This document shows, one piece after another, positions 1-12,810 of a stretch of 45,297 nt of DNA. The stretch comes from Nitrospinota bacterium (GTDB lineage: Bacteria; UBA8248): assembly GCA_026706735.1 (NCBI GenBank), contig JAPOYD010000074.1:1-45297 (forward strand). The letters run 5' to 3'. The position numbers and the translations under genes were made by a program. Under the pieces are notes generated by a model that was given only the letters and a program-made list of their open reading frames with translations, had not been told where the DNA came from and made no database searches. Each line of letters opens with the position of its first letter. Position 1 is the stretch's first letter.

Positions 1-39
1 CTGCCCATGCCCAAGTGGAGCGAGAGGGGCAAGAACTAG
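1..39 (+). CDS. 3' end of an upstream CDS (…LPMPKWSERGKN*); identity not determinable, possibly the binding protein of the downstream liv system
   Basis: Open frame from base 1 to TAG at 37-39; only 12 codons visible. Confidence 0.4.
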   Translation: MPMPKWSERGKN

Positions 40-81
40 GCGGGTTGCATTAAACGCGAAAATGCAATAAATACTTAAACT

Positions 82-118
82 TTCGCGCCGGGGCAGTTAA
101 AGGCGGCCCCGGCGCGAA
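82..118 (+). promoter_or_regulatory. Strong intercistronic hairpin upstream of livH (terminator/attenuator or mRNA-stabilising stem)
   Basis: 12-bp perfect stem TTCGCGCCGGGG / CCCCGGCGCGAA with 13-nt loop; GGTTTTTTG follows at about 131. Confidence 0.6.
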
Positions 119-168
119 GGCGAAAGTATCCGGTTTTTTGATGCAGTATTTCGAGGACATGATTTCTC

Positions 169-1158
169 ATGCAGGAAAAAGCGGAAATCCGTAGTAAATA
201 CTGGCTGGCGGCGTTTCTAGTCGCGGCATACACCATTCCCTTCGCCATCGGAATTTATACGGAAAACGTTTTCTTCGATCTTCAGTGGCTGGCGGATCTG
301 ACGACCGTCATCCTGAACGGCATCATGCAGGGCGGTGTGTACGCCATGTTCGCCGTGGGGCTCACCCTCATCTTCGGCGTCATGCGCATCATCAACGTGG
401 CGCATGGCGAACTGGTGATGCTGGGCGCCTACCTGACCTGGATGTTCTTCTTCTATGTGGGGGTCGACCCGCTCCTCGCCTTGTTCATCACGCTCCCCAT
501 CGCTTTCGTCATCGGGCTCCTTATCCAGAAGCTGTTGTTGAACGCCGTGGTGGGCGGGCCGGAACTGACGCCCCTGCTTATCACCTTCGGCATGGGCCTC
601 ACGATCATCTATGTCGTGGAGGCCATCTTCACCACGGATTACCGCACGATTCCCTACGCGCCCGACGCGTTTCAAATCACCGAAACCATCGCGGTGAGCA
701 GAAGCAAGATCATCAGCTTCGCGATGGCCGCCTTTATCTCCATCACGGTCTTTATTTTTCTGAAAATCCACCGAATCGGCAAGGCGATACGCGCGACGGC
801 GCAGAACGCGGACGTCGCGATGGTCTGCGGCATCAATATTTTTCATATCTACATGATCACCTCGGGCCTGGCCGCGGCGCTTGCGGTGGCGGGCGGCGCA
901 CTTGTGTCGATTCAGTTCGGCTTCAACCCGGAAACGGGCGTCTTGTATACGCTGCAAGCCTTCGCCATTATCGTACTCGGAGGCAGGGGCCACTATATCG
1001 GTGCGCTCATTGGAGGTGTGATGCTCGCCGTCATCGAGAGCCTCATCTCCTTCATGATCCCCAACGGCACCGCCATGGTGGAAATTGCGTCCTACGGGAT
1101 GATGGTTTTCGTGCTGCTGATCAGGCCTCGCGGTCTGATGGGGCCGAAAGAAAACTAG
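169..1158 (+). CDS. livH: Branched-chain amino acid ABC transporter permease (LivH family)
   Basis: MQGGVYAMFAVGLTLIFGVMRIINVAHGELVMLGAY motif, polytopic; followed by LivM/LivG/LivF homologues. Confidence 0.93.
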   Translation: MQEKAEIRSKYWLAAFLVAAYTIPFAIGIYTENVFFDLQWLADLTTVILNGIMQGGVYAMFAVGLTLIFGVMRIINVAHGELVMLGAYLTWMFFFYVGVDPLLALFITLPIAFVIGLLIQKLLLNAVVGGPELTPLLITFGMGLTIIYVVEAIFTTDYRTIPYAPDAFQITETIAVSRSKIISFAMAAFISITVFIFLKIHRIGKAIRATAQNADVAMVCGINIFHIYMITSGLAAALAVAGGALVSIQFGFNPETGVLYTLQAFAIIVLGGRGHYIGALIGGVMLAVIESLISFMIPNGTAMVEIASYGMMVFVLLIRPRGLMGPKEN

Positions 1159-1169
1159 GAGATATCTGA

Positions 1170-2108
1170 ATGGCCCAAAATGAACACCTCCGCAATTTCG
1201 GAATGCTGGCCATACTCATAATCATCCTGTGTGCGTTGCCCCCGAATATCAACCTGTACCAGCGTTCCGTCATTATGTTCACGATGATGTATGTCGTTCT
1301 CTCCTTGAGCTGGAACATCATCAGCGGCTACACGGGCTACGTATCTTTCGGCCACGTAATGTTCTACGGCATCGGAGCCTACGCCACGGGCATTCTGGTG
1401 GTGGACTACGGATGGCACTGGATTGCGACTCTTTTCGTGGGCGTGTTCGTCTCCTTCGTGGTCTCGTTGATAATCGGGTTTCCGGTTTTGCGACTCAAGG
1501 GCCCTTATTTCGCTATCGCCATGCTTGGAGCGGCGGAGGGCACGCGCGTGGTGGCCACGGTGTGGGAGGATCTCACGCACGGAGGCGAGGGAATCGGACT
1601 GCCCAACGTTGAAAATTCCTTCGAGACCTATTTCGCCATGCTTGTGGTCATGCTGGTCACCATCGTAGTAGCCTATTGGGTCGGGCATTCGAGGTTCGGG
1701 ATCCGCCTGAACGCTATACGCGAAGACGAGATTGCCGCGGAGAGCCTGGGCATCAATACCACGTTCTACAAGCTTTCCGCCTTCGCGCTTTCCGCCATCT
1801 TCCCTGCGGCGGCCGGCGGCATTCAGGCGTACAAGGTTCTCTACATCGACCCCGAAACCGAGTTCTTCATCCTCGTTACCATCTTCATGAAGCTCTTCGC
1901 CATGTTCGGCGGGAAGGGCACGGTTATCGGCCCCATTCTGGGCACGTTCGTCTTGTATATCGTTCAGGAAATAACCTGGGTGAAATTCCCGACGGCCCAC
2001 CTTATCGCCTTCGGCATCTTCATCGTCCTCGTGGCCCGCTTCATGCCGCGCGGATTGATGGGATTCGCCATCGACAAGGGCTGGGCGCGCAAGGGAATGG
2101 TTCACTAA
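1170..2108 (+). CDS. livM: Branched-chain amino acid ABC transporter permease (LivM family)
   Basis: SLSWNIISGYTGYVSFGHVMFYGIGAY; polytopic; operon context. Confidence 0.93.
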   Translation: MAQNEHLRNFGMLAILIIILCALPPNINLYQRSVIMFTMMYVVLSLSWNIISGYTGYVSFGHVMFYGIGAYATGILVVDYGWHWIATLFVGVFVSFVVSLIIGFPVLRLKGPYFAIAMLGAAEGTRVVATVWEDLTHGGEGIGLPNVENSFETYFAMLVVMLVTIVVAYWVGHSRFGIRLNAIREDEIAAESLGINTTFYKLSAFALSAIFPAAAGGIQAYKVLYIDPETEFFILVTIFMKLFAMFGGKGTVIGPILGTFVLYIVQEITWVKFPTAHLIAFGIFIVLVARFMPRGLMGFAIDKGWARKGMVH

Positions 2109-2129
2109 GAAACGGAGCAGCGCGAGAAA

Positions 2130-2855
2130 ATGGCTGAAACGGAAATTGCTCTCGACATTCAGGATCTGAAAAAGTATTTCGGGGGCATCAAGGCGGTGGA
2201 CGGGTGCAGTTTTCAGGTGCCCAAGGGCCAGATATCGGGCCTGATCGGACCGAACGGCTCCGGCAAGACCACCACGTTCAACCTGCTCACGGGCGTTCTC
2301 GAAGCAGACAGCGGCGAGGTGTTTTACAACGGAGAGAACATCGTGGGCTTGAGACCCTATGAAGTCTTCAACAGGGGCATCAGCCGCACCTTCCAGATTA
2401 CGCGCATCTATCGCGAGATGACGGTGTTCGAGAACATGCTCTCAGCCTCCAGCATGAAGATGCCCGTGCGCGAGGCGCGCGAGCGGGCGGAGCAGTTGAT
2501 GGAATTCGTCACGCTGACGAAACTTCGCGGCGAATACGGGGGAAACCTTTCCTACGGACAGCAGAAACTCCTCGAATTCGCCCGCGCCCTGATGACGGAC
2601 CCCGACCTCATCCTCCTCGATGAGCCCGCGGCCGGCGTCAACAGAACCCTGCTCAACAACCTGCTCGACCATATTCACCATCTTCAGGAAGACCAGGGGA
2701 AGACGATTCTCATCGTCGAGCACGACATGAACGTCATTATGAACCACTGCGAAAAAGTGTTCGTCCTGGACTACGGCGTGAAAATAGCCGAGGGTCTGCC
2801 CGAGGATATTCAGACGAACGAAGACGTTATCGAAGCATATTTTGGACACAGATAA
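2130..2855 (+). CDS. livG: Branched-chain amino acid ABC transporter ATP-binding protein (LivG)
   Basis: Walker [25 protein letters not shown], Walker [13 protein letters not shown]. Confidence 0.93.
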   Translation: MAETEIALDIQDLKKYFGGIKAVDGCSFQVPKGQISGLIGPNGSGKTTTFNLLTGVLEADSGEVFYNGENIVGLRPYEVFNRGISRTFQITRIYREMTVFENMLSASSMKMPVREARERAEQLMEFVTLTKLRGEYGGNLSYGQQKLLEFARALMTDPDLILLDEPAAGVNRTLLNNLLDHIHHLQEDQGKTILIVEHDMNVIMNHCEKVFVLDYGVKIAEGLPEDIQTNEDVIEAYFGHR

Positions 2856-3569
2856 ATGGCGCTATTAGAACTCAAGGACATCAATGCGGGGTACGGCAGA
2901 ATCCAGATACTCCACGACGTGTCGCTCCATGTGAATCCAGACGAGGTGGTGGCCGTCATCGGGCCGAACGGCGCGGGAAAATCCACGACTTTCAAGATCA
3001 TCATGGGCTTCATCAACTACCTCGGCGGCGAGATAGAGTTCGAGGGACAGAACATCGTGGGCTACCGCCCCGATCAGATTCTGGGCCGGGGGCTGGGCTA
3101 CGTGCCGCAGGGCCGCATCGTCTTCAATCAGATGACGGTGAAGGAAAACCTGGAGATGGGCGCCTACATCGAGCGCGATCAGAAGAAAATCGACGACGCG
3201 ATGGATTACGTCTTCACGCTCTTTCCGCGCCTGGGCGAGCGGCAGAAGCAGTTGGGCGGCACGATGAGCGGCGGCGAGCAGCAGATGCTGGCCATGGGCC
3301 GCGCCCTGATGACGAGGCCCAAGATGATCATGCTCGATGAGCCGTCCCTCGGCTTGAGTCCTCGGTTCGTGACGGAAGTGTTCGAGAAAATCGTGAGCCT
3401 CGCCAAAGAGGGGCTGACGATCATGCTCGTCGAGCAGAACGCCGCGCGCGCTCTCGAGATTTCGGACCGCGGCTACGTGCTCGAACTCGGCAGAAACCGT
3501 TATCAGGGAGGCGGCCACGAACTCCTGAACAACCAGGAAGTCAAGATGATGTACCTGGGCGGCGGCTAG
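2856..3569 (+). CDS. livF: Branched-chain amino acid ABC transporter ATP-binding protein (LivF)
   Basis: GPNGAGKST, MSGGEQQMLAMGRALM, MIMLDEPSLGLSP. Confidence 0.93.
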   Translation: MALLELKDINAGYGRIQILHDVSLHVNPDEVVAVIGPNGAGKSTTFKIIMGFINYLGGEIEFEGQNIVGYRPDQILGRGLGYVPQGRIVFNQMTVKENLEMGAYIERDQKKIDDAMDYVFTLFPRLGERQKQLGGTMSGGEQQMLAMGRALMTRPKMIMLDEPSLGLSPRFVTEVFEKIVSLAKEGLTIMLVEQNAARALEISDRGYVLELGRNRYQGGGHELLNNQEVKMMYLGGG

Positions 3570-3748
3570 AAGACCAACCCTTCCTTTCACTTGAGATTTG
3601 CATTTTCCAAGCCTGAATGGCCCTGTGCCGTCTGCTTGATTGAAACTTCTCCCTTTGTTCTCATATCGCTTGGTCTACACCTTTGCGCTAGGCTTGCGCT
3701 TCGACTCTGTGCTATAAATGCTTGCTCTGCCCGGGAGGATTTCGCGCC

Positions 3749-4399
3749 ATGATCCGCGTGAAGATTTGTGGGGTGACGACGGTTCAGGATGCGGAATTCG
3801 CCCTGGAAGCGGGCGCCGACGCCCTGGGGCTGAATTTCGTTCCAGGCACTCCCCGTTGTCTGGAGGTGGAGCAGGGGAGGGAGATTGCCGAGGCGCTGCC
3901 GCCTTTCGGGACGCGGGTCGGCGTTTTCGTGAACGAATCCCCCGAGCGCGTACTGGAAATTGCGCATCGCGTCGATTTGGACGCGGCCCAGCTTCATGGC
4001 GATGAAACGCCGGAGGAATGCCGCTGGCTGATAGAGCGGGGCTTGCGCGTGATCCGGGGCTTGCGGGTGAAAGGCCCCGAAACGATATCGCAAATAGACG
4101 CGTTTCCCGATTGCGCCATTTTGCTGGATGCCTACGTGCAGGGGGCGCTCGGAGGTACGGGCGAAACCTTCGACTGGGAATTGGCCCGGCAGGCGGCCGT
4201 TGCGAAGCCCATCATCCTGTCGGGTGGTCTCAAGCCCGACAACGTGGGCGAAGCGGTGAGGAGCGTTCAGCCCTACGGCGTGGATTCGAGCAGCGGGGTG
4301 GAGGGGGCGGTTTTGGCCCGGAAAGACCCCGACCGGGTCCTGGGTTTCATCGAAAACGCGCGCACGGCGATATCCGAGCTTGAGGAAATGAAAAGATGA
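3749..4399 (+). CDS. trpF: Phosphoribosylanthranilate isomerase
   Basis: [30 protein letters not shown]; start chosen after GGGAGGA RBS; upstream of trpB/trpA. Confidence 0.94.
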   Translation: MIRVKICGVTTVQDAEFALEAGADALGLNFVPGTPRCLEVEQGREIAEALPPFGTRVGVFVNESPERVLEIAHRVDLDAAQLHGDETPEECRWLIERGLRVIRGLRVKGPETISQIDAFPDCAILLDAYVQGALGGTGETFDWELARQAAVAKPIILSGGLKPDNVGEAVRSVQPYGVDSSSGVEGAVLARKDPDRVLGFIENARTAISELEEMKR

Positions 4400-5613
4400 G
4401 TGAAATGGTGTCTAAGGGAAGGTTCGGTCGTTTCGGGGGGCGCTACGTCCCGGAAACCCTTATGCCCGCCCTCGAGGAACTCGAAATTGCGTACGGGGAG
4501 GCCCGGGGCGACCCGGCGTATCATGAAGAACTCGCCTATTATCTGAGGGAATTCGTGGGCAGGCCCACGCCGCTGTATCTGGCGGAGCGCTTATCCGATG
4601 ACTTGGGCGTGCTCAAGGTCTACCTCAAGCGTGAGGACCTCTGCCACACGGGCGCCCATAAGATTAACAACACGCTCGCCCAAGTCCTTCTGGCCAGGAG
4701 GCTGGGGAAAACGCGCATTATCGCGGAGACGGGGGCGGGCCAGCACGGGGTGGCTACCGCCACGGCCGCGGCGCTCTTCGGTCTGGATTGCGACATCTAT
4801 ATGGGCGAGGAAGACATCGGCAGACAATCGCTCAACGTGTTCCGCATGCGCCTTCTGGGCGCGCGGGTGATTCCGGTCACTTCGGGCAGCAAGACCCTGA
4901 AGGACGCCACGAACGAGACGCTGCGCGACTGGACGGCATCGGTGCGAACGACCCACTACATCATCGGCTCGGTGGTGGGGCCGCATCCGTTCCCGGAGAT
5001 GATACGCGATTGTCAGTCTGTCATCGGACGCGAGGCGCGCGAGCAGATTCTCGAGGCCGAGGGCCGGCTTCCCGACGCCTGCGTGGCCTGCGTGGGAGGG
5101 GGCAGCAATTCCATCGGCCTGTTCCATCCCTTCGTGGACGATGCGGACGTCGCACTCATCGGCGTGGAAGCCGGGGGCCGGGGTCTGGATTCCGAGGAGC
5201 ACGGAGCGTCCTTGACCGCCGGCCGCGTGGGCGTGTTGCATGGCTGCGAGACGTTCCTGCTCTATGACGATGATGGCCAGATCATCCCCGCCCATTCGGT
5301 GTCCGCGGGTCTCGATTATCCGGGCGTAGGGCCCGAACACTCCCATTTGAAGGATTCCGGGCGTGCGCGCTACGTGACGGTCGAAGACCACGACGCCCTC
5401 AAGGCGTTCCAGAAACTCTCCGTGCTCGAGGGGATCATCCCCGCGTTCGAGAGCGCCCACGCGATTTCCTATCTGGACCGCATGGCCGAGGAGACGAGAG
5501 AGGCGGGCGAGATGAAGACAGTGGTGCTTTGCCTCTCCGGCCGGGGAGACAAGGACGTTCATCAGGCGGAGGGGCTTTTGACGGAAATGCTCGATGACGA
5601 GGAAGTGCGTTGA
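4396..5613 (+). CDS. trpB: Tryptophan synthase beta chain
   Basis: [19 protein letters not shown]…[16 protein letters not shown]…[12 protein letters not shown]. Confidence 0.97.
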   Translation: MSEMVSKGRFGRFGGRYVPETLMPALEELEIAYGEARGDPAYHEELAYYLREFVGRPTPLYLAERLSDDLGVLKVYLKREDLCHTGAHKINNTLAQVLLARRLGKTRIIAETGAGQHGVATATAAALFGLDCDIYMGEEDIGRQSLNVFRMRLLGARVIPVTSGSKTLKDATNETLRDWTASVRTTHYIIGSVVGPHPFPEMIRDCQSVIGREAREQILEAEGRLPDACVACVGGGSNSIGLFHPFVDDADVALIGVEAGGRGLDSEEHGASLTAGRVGVLHGCETFLLYDDDGQIIPAHSVSAGLDYPGVGPEHSHLKDSGRARYVTVEDHDALKAFQKLSVLEGIIPAFESAHAISYLDRMAEETREAGEMKTVVLCLSGRGDKDVHQAEGLLTEMLDDEEVR

Positions 5614-6431
5614 TGGGCGACAGACTGGAAACGTGTTTCGACCGATTGCGCACAGAGGGCCGGGCCGGTCTTTTCCCGTTCGTCACCGCAGGCGACCCGG
5701 ATCTGGGCTTCACCCGTGAACTGCTGCCCCTCATGACCGAGGCGGGAGCGGATGGTTTCGAGATAGGGGTTCCCTTCAGCGATCCCCTGGCGGACGGCCC
5801 CACCATCCAGCGCTCGAGCATGCGCTCGCTTGCGGGCGGGACCCGCCTGAGCAGTGTCCTGGAGATGGTGGGCGAGGTCCGTGCGGATATACCCGATACG
5901 CCGCTTGTGCTGATGACGTATTACAACCCCATCATCGCCATGGGCCTGGCGGAATTCGTGCGCGGCGCATCGCGGGTGGGGGCCGACGCCGTCATCGTAC
6001 CCGACCTGCCGCCCGAAGAAGCGGGTACCCTTGTCGGGATCATGAACGATTATCCGCTCGAGCCCGTCTTCATGCTCGCGCCCACGAGCACGCAGGAACG
6101 CATCGAACTGGTGACCGACGTGGGCGGCGGCTTCATATACTACGTGGGACAGATGGGAGTCACCGGCGCGCGCGACGCGCTGGATTCGGATTTGGGCGCC
6201 ACTCTGGGTAAGATCAACCGGGTGAAGAACAGGCCCGTTCTCGTGGGGTTCGGCATCAAGACGCCCGAGCAGGCCGCGGAGGTAGCCGGGCACGCCGATG
6301 GCGTCATCGTGGGCAGCGCCCTGATAGACGTCATGGAGGCGCAAGCGTCGCGTGAAGACAAGATGCGTGCGGCTTGCGATTACATCGCCTCTTTGCGGGA
6401 AGGCCTCGATCGCTCAAAAACGGTTTCTTGA
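5610..6431 (+). CDS. trpA: Tryptophan synthase alpha chain
   Basis: [13 protein letters not shown]…[22 protein letters not shown]; overlaps trpB stop. Confidence 0.96.
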   Translation: MMGDRLETCFDRLRTEGRAGLFPFVTAGDPDLGFTRELLPLMTEAGADGFEIGVPFSDPLADGPTIQRSSMRSLAGGTRLSSVLEMVGEVRADIPDTPLVLMTYYNPIIAMGLAEFVRGASRVGADAVIVPDLPPEEAGTLVGIMNDYPLEPVFMLAPTSTQERIELVTDVGGGFIYYVGQMGVTGARDALDSDLGATLGKINRVKNRPVLVGFGIKTPEQAAEVAGHADGVIVGSALIDVMEAQASREDKMRAACDYIASLREGLDRSKTVS

Positions 6432-6486
6432 CATTCAATTTCAACATGACGCGCAAGAATCTGTAGATTATTTCGAGGGTAATGCC

Positions 6487-7899
6487 ATGTCGAAAAACAC
6501 GCTCTACGATAAGGTTTGGGATTCCCACACCGTGGCCAAGCTCGATTCGGGCCAGGACCAGATTTTCATCGGCCTGCACCTCATCCATGAGGTCACGACA
6601 CCCCAGGCGTTCGGGATGCTCAAGGAAATCGGCGCCGGCGTCGCATTCCCCGACCGCACGATGGGGACGGTGGACCACATCATCCCCACGCTGAGTCAGA
6701 TAAGGCCCTACGAGGACGAGCAGGCCGAGAAGATGATGGCCGCCCTGGAGCAGAACGTGAACGAATTCGGTGTTCGCTTTTTACATCTCGATTCCGGCAA
6801 GCAGGGCATCGTCCACGTCATCGGACCGGAGTTGGGGCTGAGCCAGCCCGGCATGACCATCGCCTGCGGCGACAGCCACACGAGCACGCACGGCGCGATG
6901 GGCTCTCTGGGTTTCGGCATCGGCACGACCGAGGTGGGCCACGTCCTGGCGACGCAGACCCTGGCGCTGAACCGCATGAAGGTGAAGCGAATCGAGGTCA
7001 CGGGCGCTCTCGGCCCCGGCGTGACGCCCAAGGACGTGACTTTGCGGGTCATCCATGATCTGGGCATCAAAGGCGGCCTGGGCTTCGCCTATGAATACGG
7101 CGGCGACGTTTTCGATGCCATGTCGATGGAAGGTCGCATGACGGTCTGCAACATGAGCATCGAGGGCGGCGCCCGCATCGGCTATGTGAATCCGGACGAG
7201 ACGACGTTCGATTATCTCGAGGGGCGCGAGTTCAGCCCCGAGGGAGATGCCTGGGAGAGGGGCCTCGCGTACTGGCGGGATATCGCCTCGGGCGAAGACG
7301 CGGAATACGACGATATCTACGAGATTGCGGGCGAATCCATCGAGCCGATGGTCACCTGGGGCATCAATCCGGGGCATTCGGTCGGGATTTCACAGCCCCT
7401 TCCCGAGGTGGACAGCTTCTCGGGCGAGGACAGGAAAACGGCGGAACACGGTTATGAATTCATGGACTTGAAGCCCGGCGAGGCGATATCGGGCACGAAG
7501 GTCGACGTCGCCTTCCTGGGTTCCTGCACGAATTCGAGAATCTCCGACTTGCGCGAGGGCGCGCGTCTGATGAAGGGCAACAAGGTGCACCCGGGGGTCA
7601 GGATGCTGGTGGTGCCCGGCTCGCAGCAGGTGAAGCAGCAGGCCGAAGATGAGGGTTTGCACGAAATTTTCAAAGAAGCGGGCGCCGAGTGGCGCGAAGC
7701 GGGATGCTCGATGTGCCTGGGGATGAACCCGGATCAACTCGTGGGCGCGGAGAGAAGCATTTCCTCTTCGAACCGGAATTTCATCGGGCGACAGGGCAGC
7801 CCGCGCGGAAGAACGCACCTGGGCAGTCCGGCCGTTGTCGCCTCATCGGCGATTGCGGGCTGCATCACGGACCCCAGAGAGATGGGAGAATCAGCATGA
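6487..7899 (+). CDS. leuC: 3-isopropylmalate dehydratase large subunit
   Basis: [16 protein letters not shown]…[31 protein letters not shown]…[12 protein letters not shown]; start trimmed from the longer ORF at 6352. Confidence 0.95.
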   Translation: MSKNTLYDKVWDSHTVAKLDSGQDQIFIGLHLIHEVTTPQAFGMLKEIGAGVAFPDRTMGTVDHIIPTLSQIRPYEDEQAEKMMAALEQNVNEFGVRFLHLDSGKQGIVHVIGPELGLSQPGMTIACGDSHTSTHGAMGSLGFGIGTTEVGHVLATQTLALNRMKVKRIEVTGALGPGVTPKDVTLRVIHDLGIKGGLGFAYEYGGDVFDAMSMEGRMTVCNMSIEGGARIGYVNPDETTFDYLEGREFSPEGDAWERGLAYWRDIASGEDAEYDDIYEIAGESIEPMVTWGINPGHSVGISQPLPEVDSFSGEDRKTAEHGYEFMDLKPGEAISGTKVDVAFLGSCTNSRISDLREGARLMKGNKVHPGVRMLVVPGSQQVKQQAEDEGLHEIFKEAGAEWREAGCSMCLGMNPDQLVGAERSISSSNRNFIGRQGSPRGRTHLGSPAVVASSAIAGCITDPREMGESA

Positions 7900-8504
7900 G
7901 CGCGAAAAGAATCGAAAAAATCGTGGGCAAGGCCATTCCCATACCCCGGGATGACATCGATACCGACAGGATCACGCCGGCCCGGTTTCTCAAGTCCATC
8001 ACCTTCGAGGGCATCGAGAAAGCGCTGTTTTGCGATGAGCGCGAGAACACGCCCGATCATCCCGTCGACAACCCCGCTCACAAAGGGGCCAGCATGATGT
8101 TCGTGGGCAAGAACTTCGGTTCGGGCTCCTCGCGCGAGCACGCCCCGCAGGCGCTCAAGCGCTTCGGTATCGAGGTGCTCATAGGTGTTTCGTTCGCGGA
8201 GATTTTCGCGGGAAACTGCTTCGCCATCGGGGTGCCGCTCGGCGTGGCGTCGGCGGATGACGTGCATGAGCTGATCAAGCAGGCGCAGGAAGAACCGGAG
8301 ACGCGCTTCAGCGTGGACATCAGGAACGCCACGGTCAGCTTCGGAGAGCGCGTCATACCCATCGACATCCAGGAGACGCGCAAAAACGCATTTTTAGCCG
8401 GGACCTGGGACATGCTCGCCAATTTGCGGGGAAATCTCCCCCGGGTCGAGGAGGTGGCCGCACGCCTGCCGTACGTCACGAATTTCGAGAGCGAAGCGCA
8501 ATAG
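7896..8504 (+). CDS. leuD: 3-isopropylmalate dehydratase small subunit
   Basis: [18 protein letters not shown]…[17 protein letters not shown]; start trimmed, overlaps leuC stop. Confidence 0.94.
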   Translation: MSAKRIEKIVGKAIPIPRDDIDTDRITPARFLKSITFEGIEKALFCDERENTPDHPVDNPAHKGASMMFVGKNFGSGSSREHAPQALKRFGIEVLIGVSFAEIFAGNCFAIGVPLGVASADDVHELIKQAQEEPETRFSVDIRNATVSFGERVIPIDIQETRKNAFLAGTWDMLANLRGNLPRVEEVAARLPYVTNFESEAQ

Positions 8505-8518
8505 AAGGGGGTTTTTCG

Positions 8519-9607
8519 GTGAGCAGTTACCAGATAGCCGTTTTGCCGGGTGACGGCATTGGGCAGGAAGTTGTGGCGCAGGCGCGCTCGGTGCTGGAGG
8601 CGGCGGGCGCTCGCTTCGGCGCAGGTTTCGAGTTCGAAGAAGGGCTTTGCGGCGGCGCGGCCTATGACGCGACGGGAGAACCTCTTCCCGAAGAAACCCT
8701 CACCCTCTGCCGCCGCAGCGACGCCGGGCTGTTCGGCGCCGTGGGAGGTCCCCAGTGGGATGCGCTGCCGCGCGACAAACGCCCCGAACAGGCCATCCTG
8801 GGCTTGAGGAAAGAGCTGAACCTCTTCGCCAATCTAAGGCCCGCCGTCATGTTCGACCCGCTGGTGGAAGCCTCCTCGCTCAAGCCAGAAGTGGTGCGCG
8901 GCCTCGACCTCCTGGTCGTGCGCGAGGGCGTGAGCGGCATTTATTTCGGCCAGCCGAGGGGCATCGAGTGGCTCTCTCCTGATGAGGAAAAAGCGGTCGA
9001 CACGATGACGTACACCACGGGGGAGATTCGCCAAATCGTCCGCCTCGCGTTCGAACTGGCGTCCGTACGCGGGAAAAAGCTCTGCTCGGTGGACAAGGAG
9101 AACGTGCTCGACAACGGCCGCCTGTGGCGCAGGGTCGCCGGGGACGTCGCCGGGGAGTTCCCGGAAGTCGAAACCAGCCACATGTACGTCGACAACGCGG
9201 CGATGCAGTTGATTCGCGACCCGCTGCAATTCGACGTCATCGTCACGGGCAACATGTTCGGCGACATCCTGAGCGACTGCGCCTCCATGCTCACGGGCTC
9301 CATCGGCATGCTCGCCTCGGCGAACGTGAACGAGACCGGCTTCGGCCGCTACGAGGCGGTGCACGGCACGGCGCCCGACATCGCCGGTCAGGACAAGGCG
9401 AACCCGATTGCGGCCATCATGTCGGCCGCCATGCTGTGCCGCTATTCGTTAAAGCGCGTGGACGTGGCCGAAGCCATCGAGGCGGCCGTGGCCGCAGCTT
9501 TGGATGAGGGCCTAAGAACGTCCGACATCCACACGCCTGGCGCCACGGCGGTGGGTTGCGCCGGGATGGGCGAGCGCATCTCGGCTCTCGCGGCAGGAAC
9601 ATCGTGA
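8519..9607 (+). CDS. leuB: 3-isopropylmalate dehydrogenase
   Basis: IAVLPGDGIGQEVVAQA…NMFGDILSDCASMLTGSIGMLASA…YEAVHGTAPDIAGQ; GTG start. Confidence 0.95.
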   Translation: MSSYQIAVLPGDGIGQEVVAQARSVLEAAGARFGAGFEFEEGLCGGAAYDATGEPLPEETLTLCRRSDAGLFGAVGGPQWDALPRDKRPEQAILGLRKELNLFANLRPAVMFDPLVEASSLKPEVVRGLDLLVVREGVSGIYFGQPRGIEWLSPDEEKAVDTMTYTTGEIRQIVRLAFELASVRGKKLCSVDKENVLDNGRLWRRVAGDVAGEFPEVETSHMYVDNAAMQLIRDPLQFDVIVTGNMFGDILSDCASMLTGSIGMLASANVNETGFGRYEAVHGTAPDIAGQDKANPIAAIMSAAMLCRYSLKRVDVAEAIEAAVAAALDEGLRTSDIHTPGATAVGCAGMGERISALAAGTS

Positions 9608-10617
9608 TGCGCGTCGCCGTCGCCGGAGCCACGGGCGCCGTGGGCCGGGAGATGCTCCGGATTCTGGAGGAGCGGGAGTTTCCCGCCGAAGAGGTTGTTT
9701 TGCTCGCGAGCGAGCGCAGCGAGGGTCGGAAAATCCCGTTTCGGGACTCGGAGCTTACGGTAAGCCGGCTCGAGCAGGATGCCTTCAAAGGCGTGGATCT
9801 CGCACTTTTCTCCTGTGGCGCTTCGCGATCCCTTGAGTTCGCGCCCGCGGCCGTGAAGGCCGGGGCGGTGGTGGTGGATAATTCCAGCGCTTTCCGCATG
9901 GATGAGGGCGTGCCCCTCGTGGTGCCGGAGGTGAACCCCGAAGCGATGGCCGCGCACCGGGGAATCATCGCCAACCCGAACTGCTCCACCATTCAGCTCG
10001 TGGTGGCGCTCAAGCCCCTTCACGACGCCGCCCGCATCAGGCGGGTCGTCGTGAGCACCTACCAGGCGGTGAGCGGCGCGGGGCAGGCCGCGATAGACGA
10101 GATGCAGGCGCAAGTCGAGGGCGACGCCTCGGCGCCAGAGAAAATGCCCCATGAGATCGCCTTCAACTGCTTGCCCCATATCGACGTTTTTTTAGAGGGC
10201 GGCCATACGAAAGAAGAAAAGAAGATGGTCGATGAGACGCGAAAGATCATGGACGCGCCTCATCTGGCCGTCAGCGCCACCTGCGTGCGGGTGCCCGTTT
10301 ACAACGCGCACTCAGAATCCGTGAACGTGGAGCTTGAGCAGGCCGTTTCTCCCGAGGAGGCGCGCGCACTTCTGGCGCGCGCCCCGGGCGTGGAGGTGGT
10401 GGATGACGTGGAATCATTCTCCTATCCCATGCCCAAGGACGCGGACGGAGAAGACCCGGTATATGTCGGCCGCATCCGCCGGGACGATTCCCGCGAAAAC
10501 ACGCTCAACCTGTGGGTGGTGGCGGATAACCTGAGAAAAGGCGCCGCCCTCAACGCGGTGCAGATAGCCGAGGCGCTGATAGTGAAGGGAATGCTCCGGG
10601 CGGCTCCGGTGAAGTGA
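9607..10617 (+). CDS. asd: Aspartate-semialdehyde dehydrogenase
   Basis: MRVAVAGATGAVGREMLRILEER…NPNCSTIQLVVALKPLHD; 1-nt overlap with leuB stop. Confidence 0.94.
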   Translation: MRVAVAGATGAVGREMLRILEEREFPAEEVVLLASERSEGRKIPFRDSELTVSRLEQDAFKGVDLALFSCGASRSLEFAPAAVKAGAVVVDNSSAFRMDEGVPLVVPEVNPEAMAAHRGIIANPNCSTIQLVVALKPLHDAARIRRVVVSTYQAVSGAGQAAIDEMQAQVEGDASAPEKMPHEIAFNCLPHIDVFLEGGHTKEEKKMVDETRKIMDAPHLAVSATCVRVPVYNAHSESVNVELEQAVSPEEARALLARAPGVEVVDDVESFSYPMPKDADGEDPVYVGRIRRDDSRENTLNLWVVADNLRKGAALNAVQIAEALIVKGMLRAAPVK

Positions 10618-10637
10618 TGTCGAACGAGGTTATATAA

Positions 10638-11491
10638 GTGTCTGATGCGAGTATCGGAGTCATCGGAGGTAGCGGCCTCTATGAGATGGCGGAATTGAGT
10701 GATGTGGAAGAACGCGCGCTCGACACGCCCTACGGCGCGCCCTCGGCCCCCTATGTTCTGGGCACGCTCTCCGGCAAGCGGGTCGCGTTTCTGCCCCGGC
10801 ACGGGCGAGGGCACGTATATCTGCCGCATGAGATCCCCTTCCGGGCCAACATCCACGGGTTCAAGCAACTGGGCGTGGAGTGGCTGATTTCCATCAGCGC
10901 GGTGGGCAGTCTCAAAGAAGACATCCATCCGGGCGACATCGTGATTCCCGACCAGTTCATCGATCTCACCAAGACGCGAATCGCCACGTTTTTCGGCGGC
11001 GGCGTCGTCGCCCATGTTTCGATGGCGGACCCGGTATGCGGGGTTTTGAGCGAGACCCTGATGGGAGCGGCCGTTCGGGCGGGAGCGACGGCGCACGCGG
11101 GCGGCACGTACGTCTGCATGGAAGGTCCCCAGTTCAGCAGCCGGGCGGAGAGTTTCCGCTACCGCGCTTGGGGTGCTTCGATCATCGGGATGACGAACAT
11201 GCCAGAAGCCAAGCTCGCGCGCGAAGCGGAGATGAGCTACGCCACCATCGCGCTTGCGACGGATTATGACTGCTGGCACGAGGAGGAAGAGGCGGTGAGC
11301 GTGGAAGCCGTGATCGCCCAGGTCATGAGCAACGCGGCCCTCGCGCAGGAGATCATCAAAGAGGCGGTGCCTGAAATCGATGGCGAGAGTCCCTTCGCAG
11401 GCTCATTGGCGACGGCTCTCATGACCGACCCGGTCCGTATGCCGAACGAGACGAAAGAACGCCTGAGCCACCTGATTGGAAAATACTTGTC

Positions 11492-11495
<4 letters not shown>
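10638..11495 (+). CDS. mtnP: S-methyl-5'-thioadenosine phosphorylase (purine nucleoside phosphorylase family)
   Basis: [12 protein letters not shown]…[22 protein letters not shown]…[16 protein letters not shown]…[20 protein letters not shown] start. Confidence 0.9.
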
Positions 11496-12775
<1,280 letters not shown>

Positions 12776-12810
12776 CCGATGAGGCTCGCGCGCCTCGGAG
12801 CCTGAGCGCG

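Noticed and set aside
217-993. 258-aa minus-strand ORF antisense to livH
   Set aside because: Antisense of a clear LivH gene; His/Arg/Asp-rich with no domain.
1155-2105. 316-aa minus-strand ORF antisense to livM
   Set aside because: Mirror frame of LivM; composition artefact.
4591-5562. 323-aa minus-strand ORF antisense to trpB
   Set aside because: Mirror frame of TrpB, no recognisable motif.
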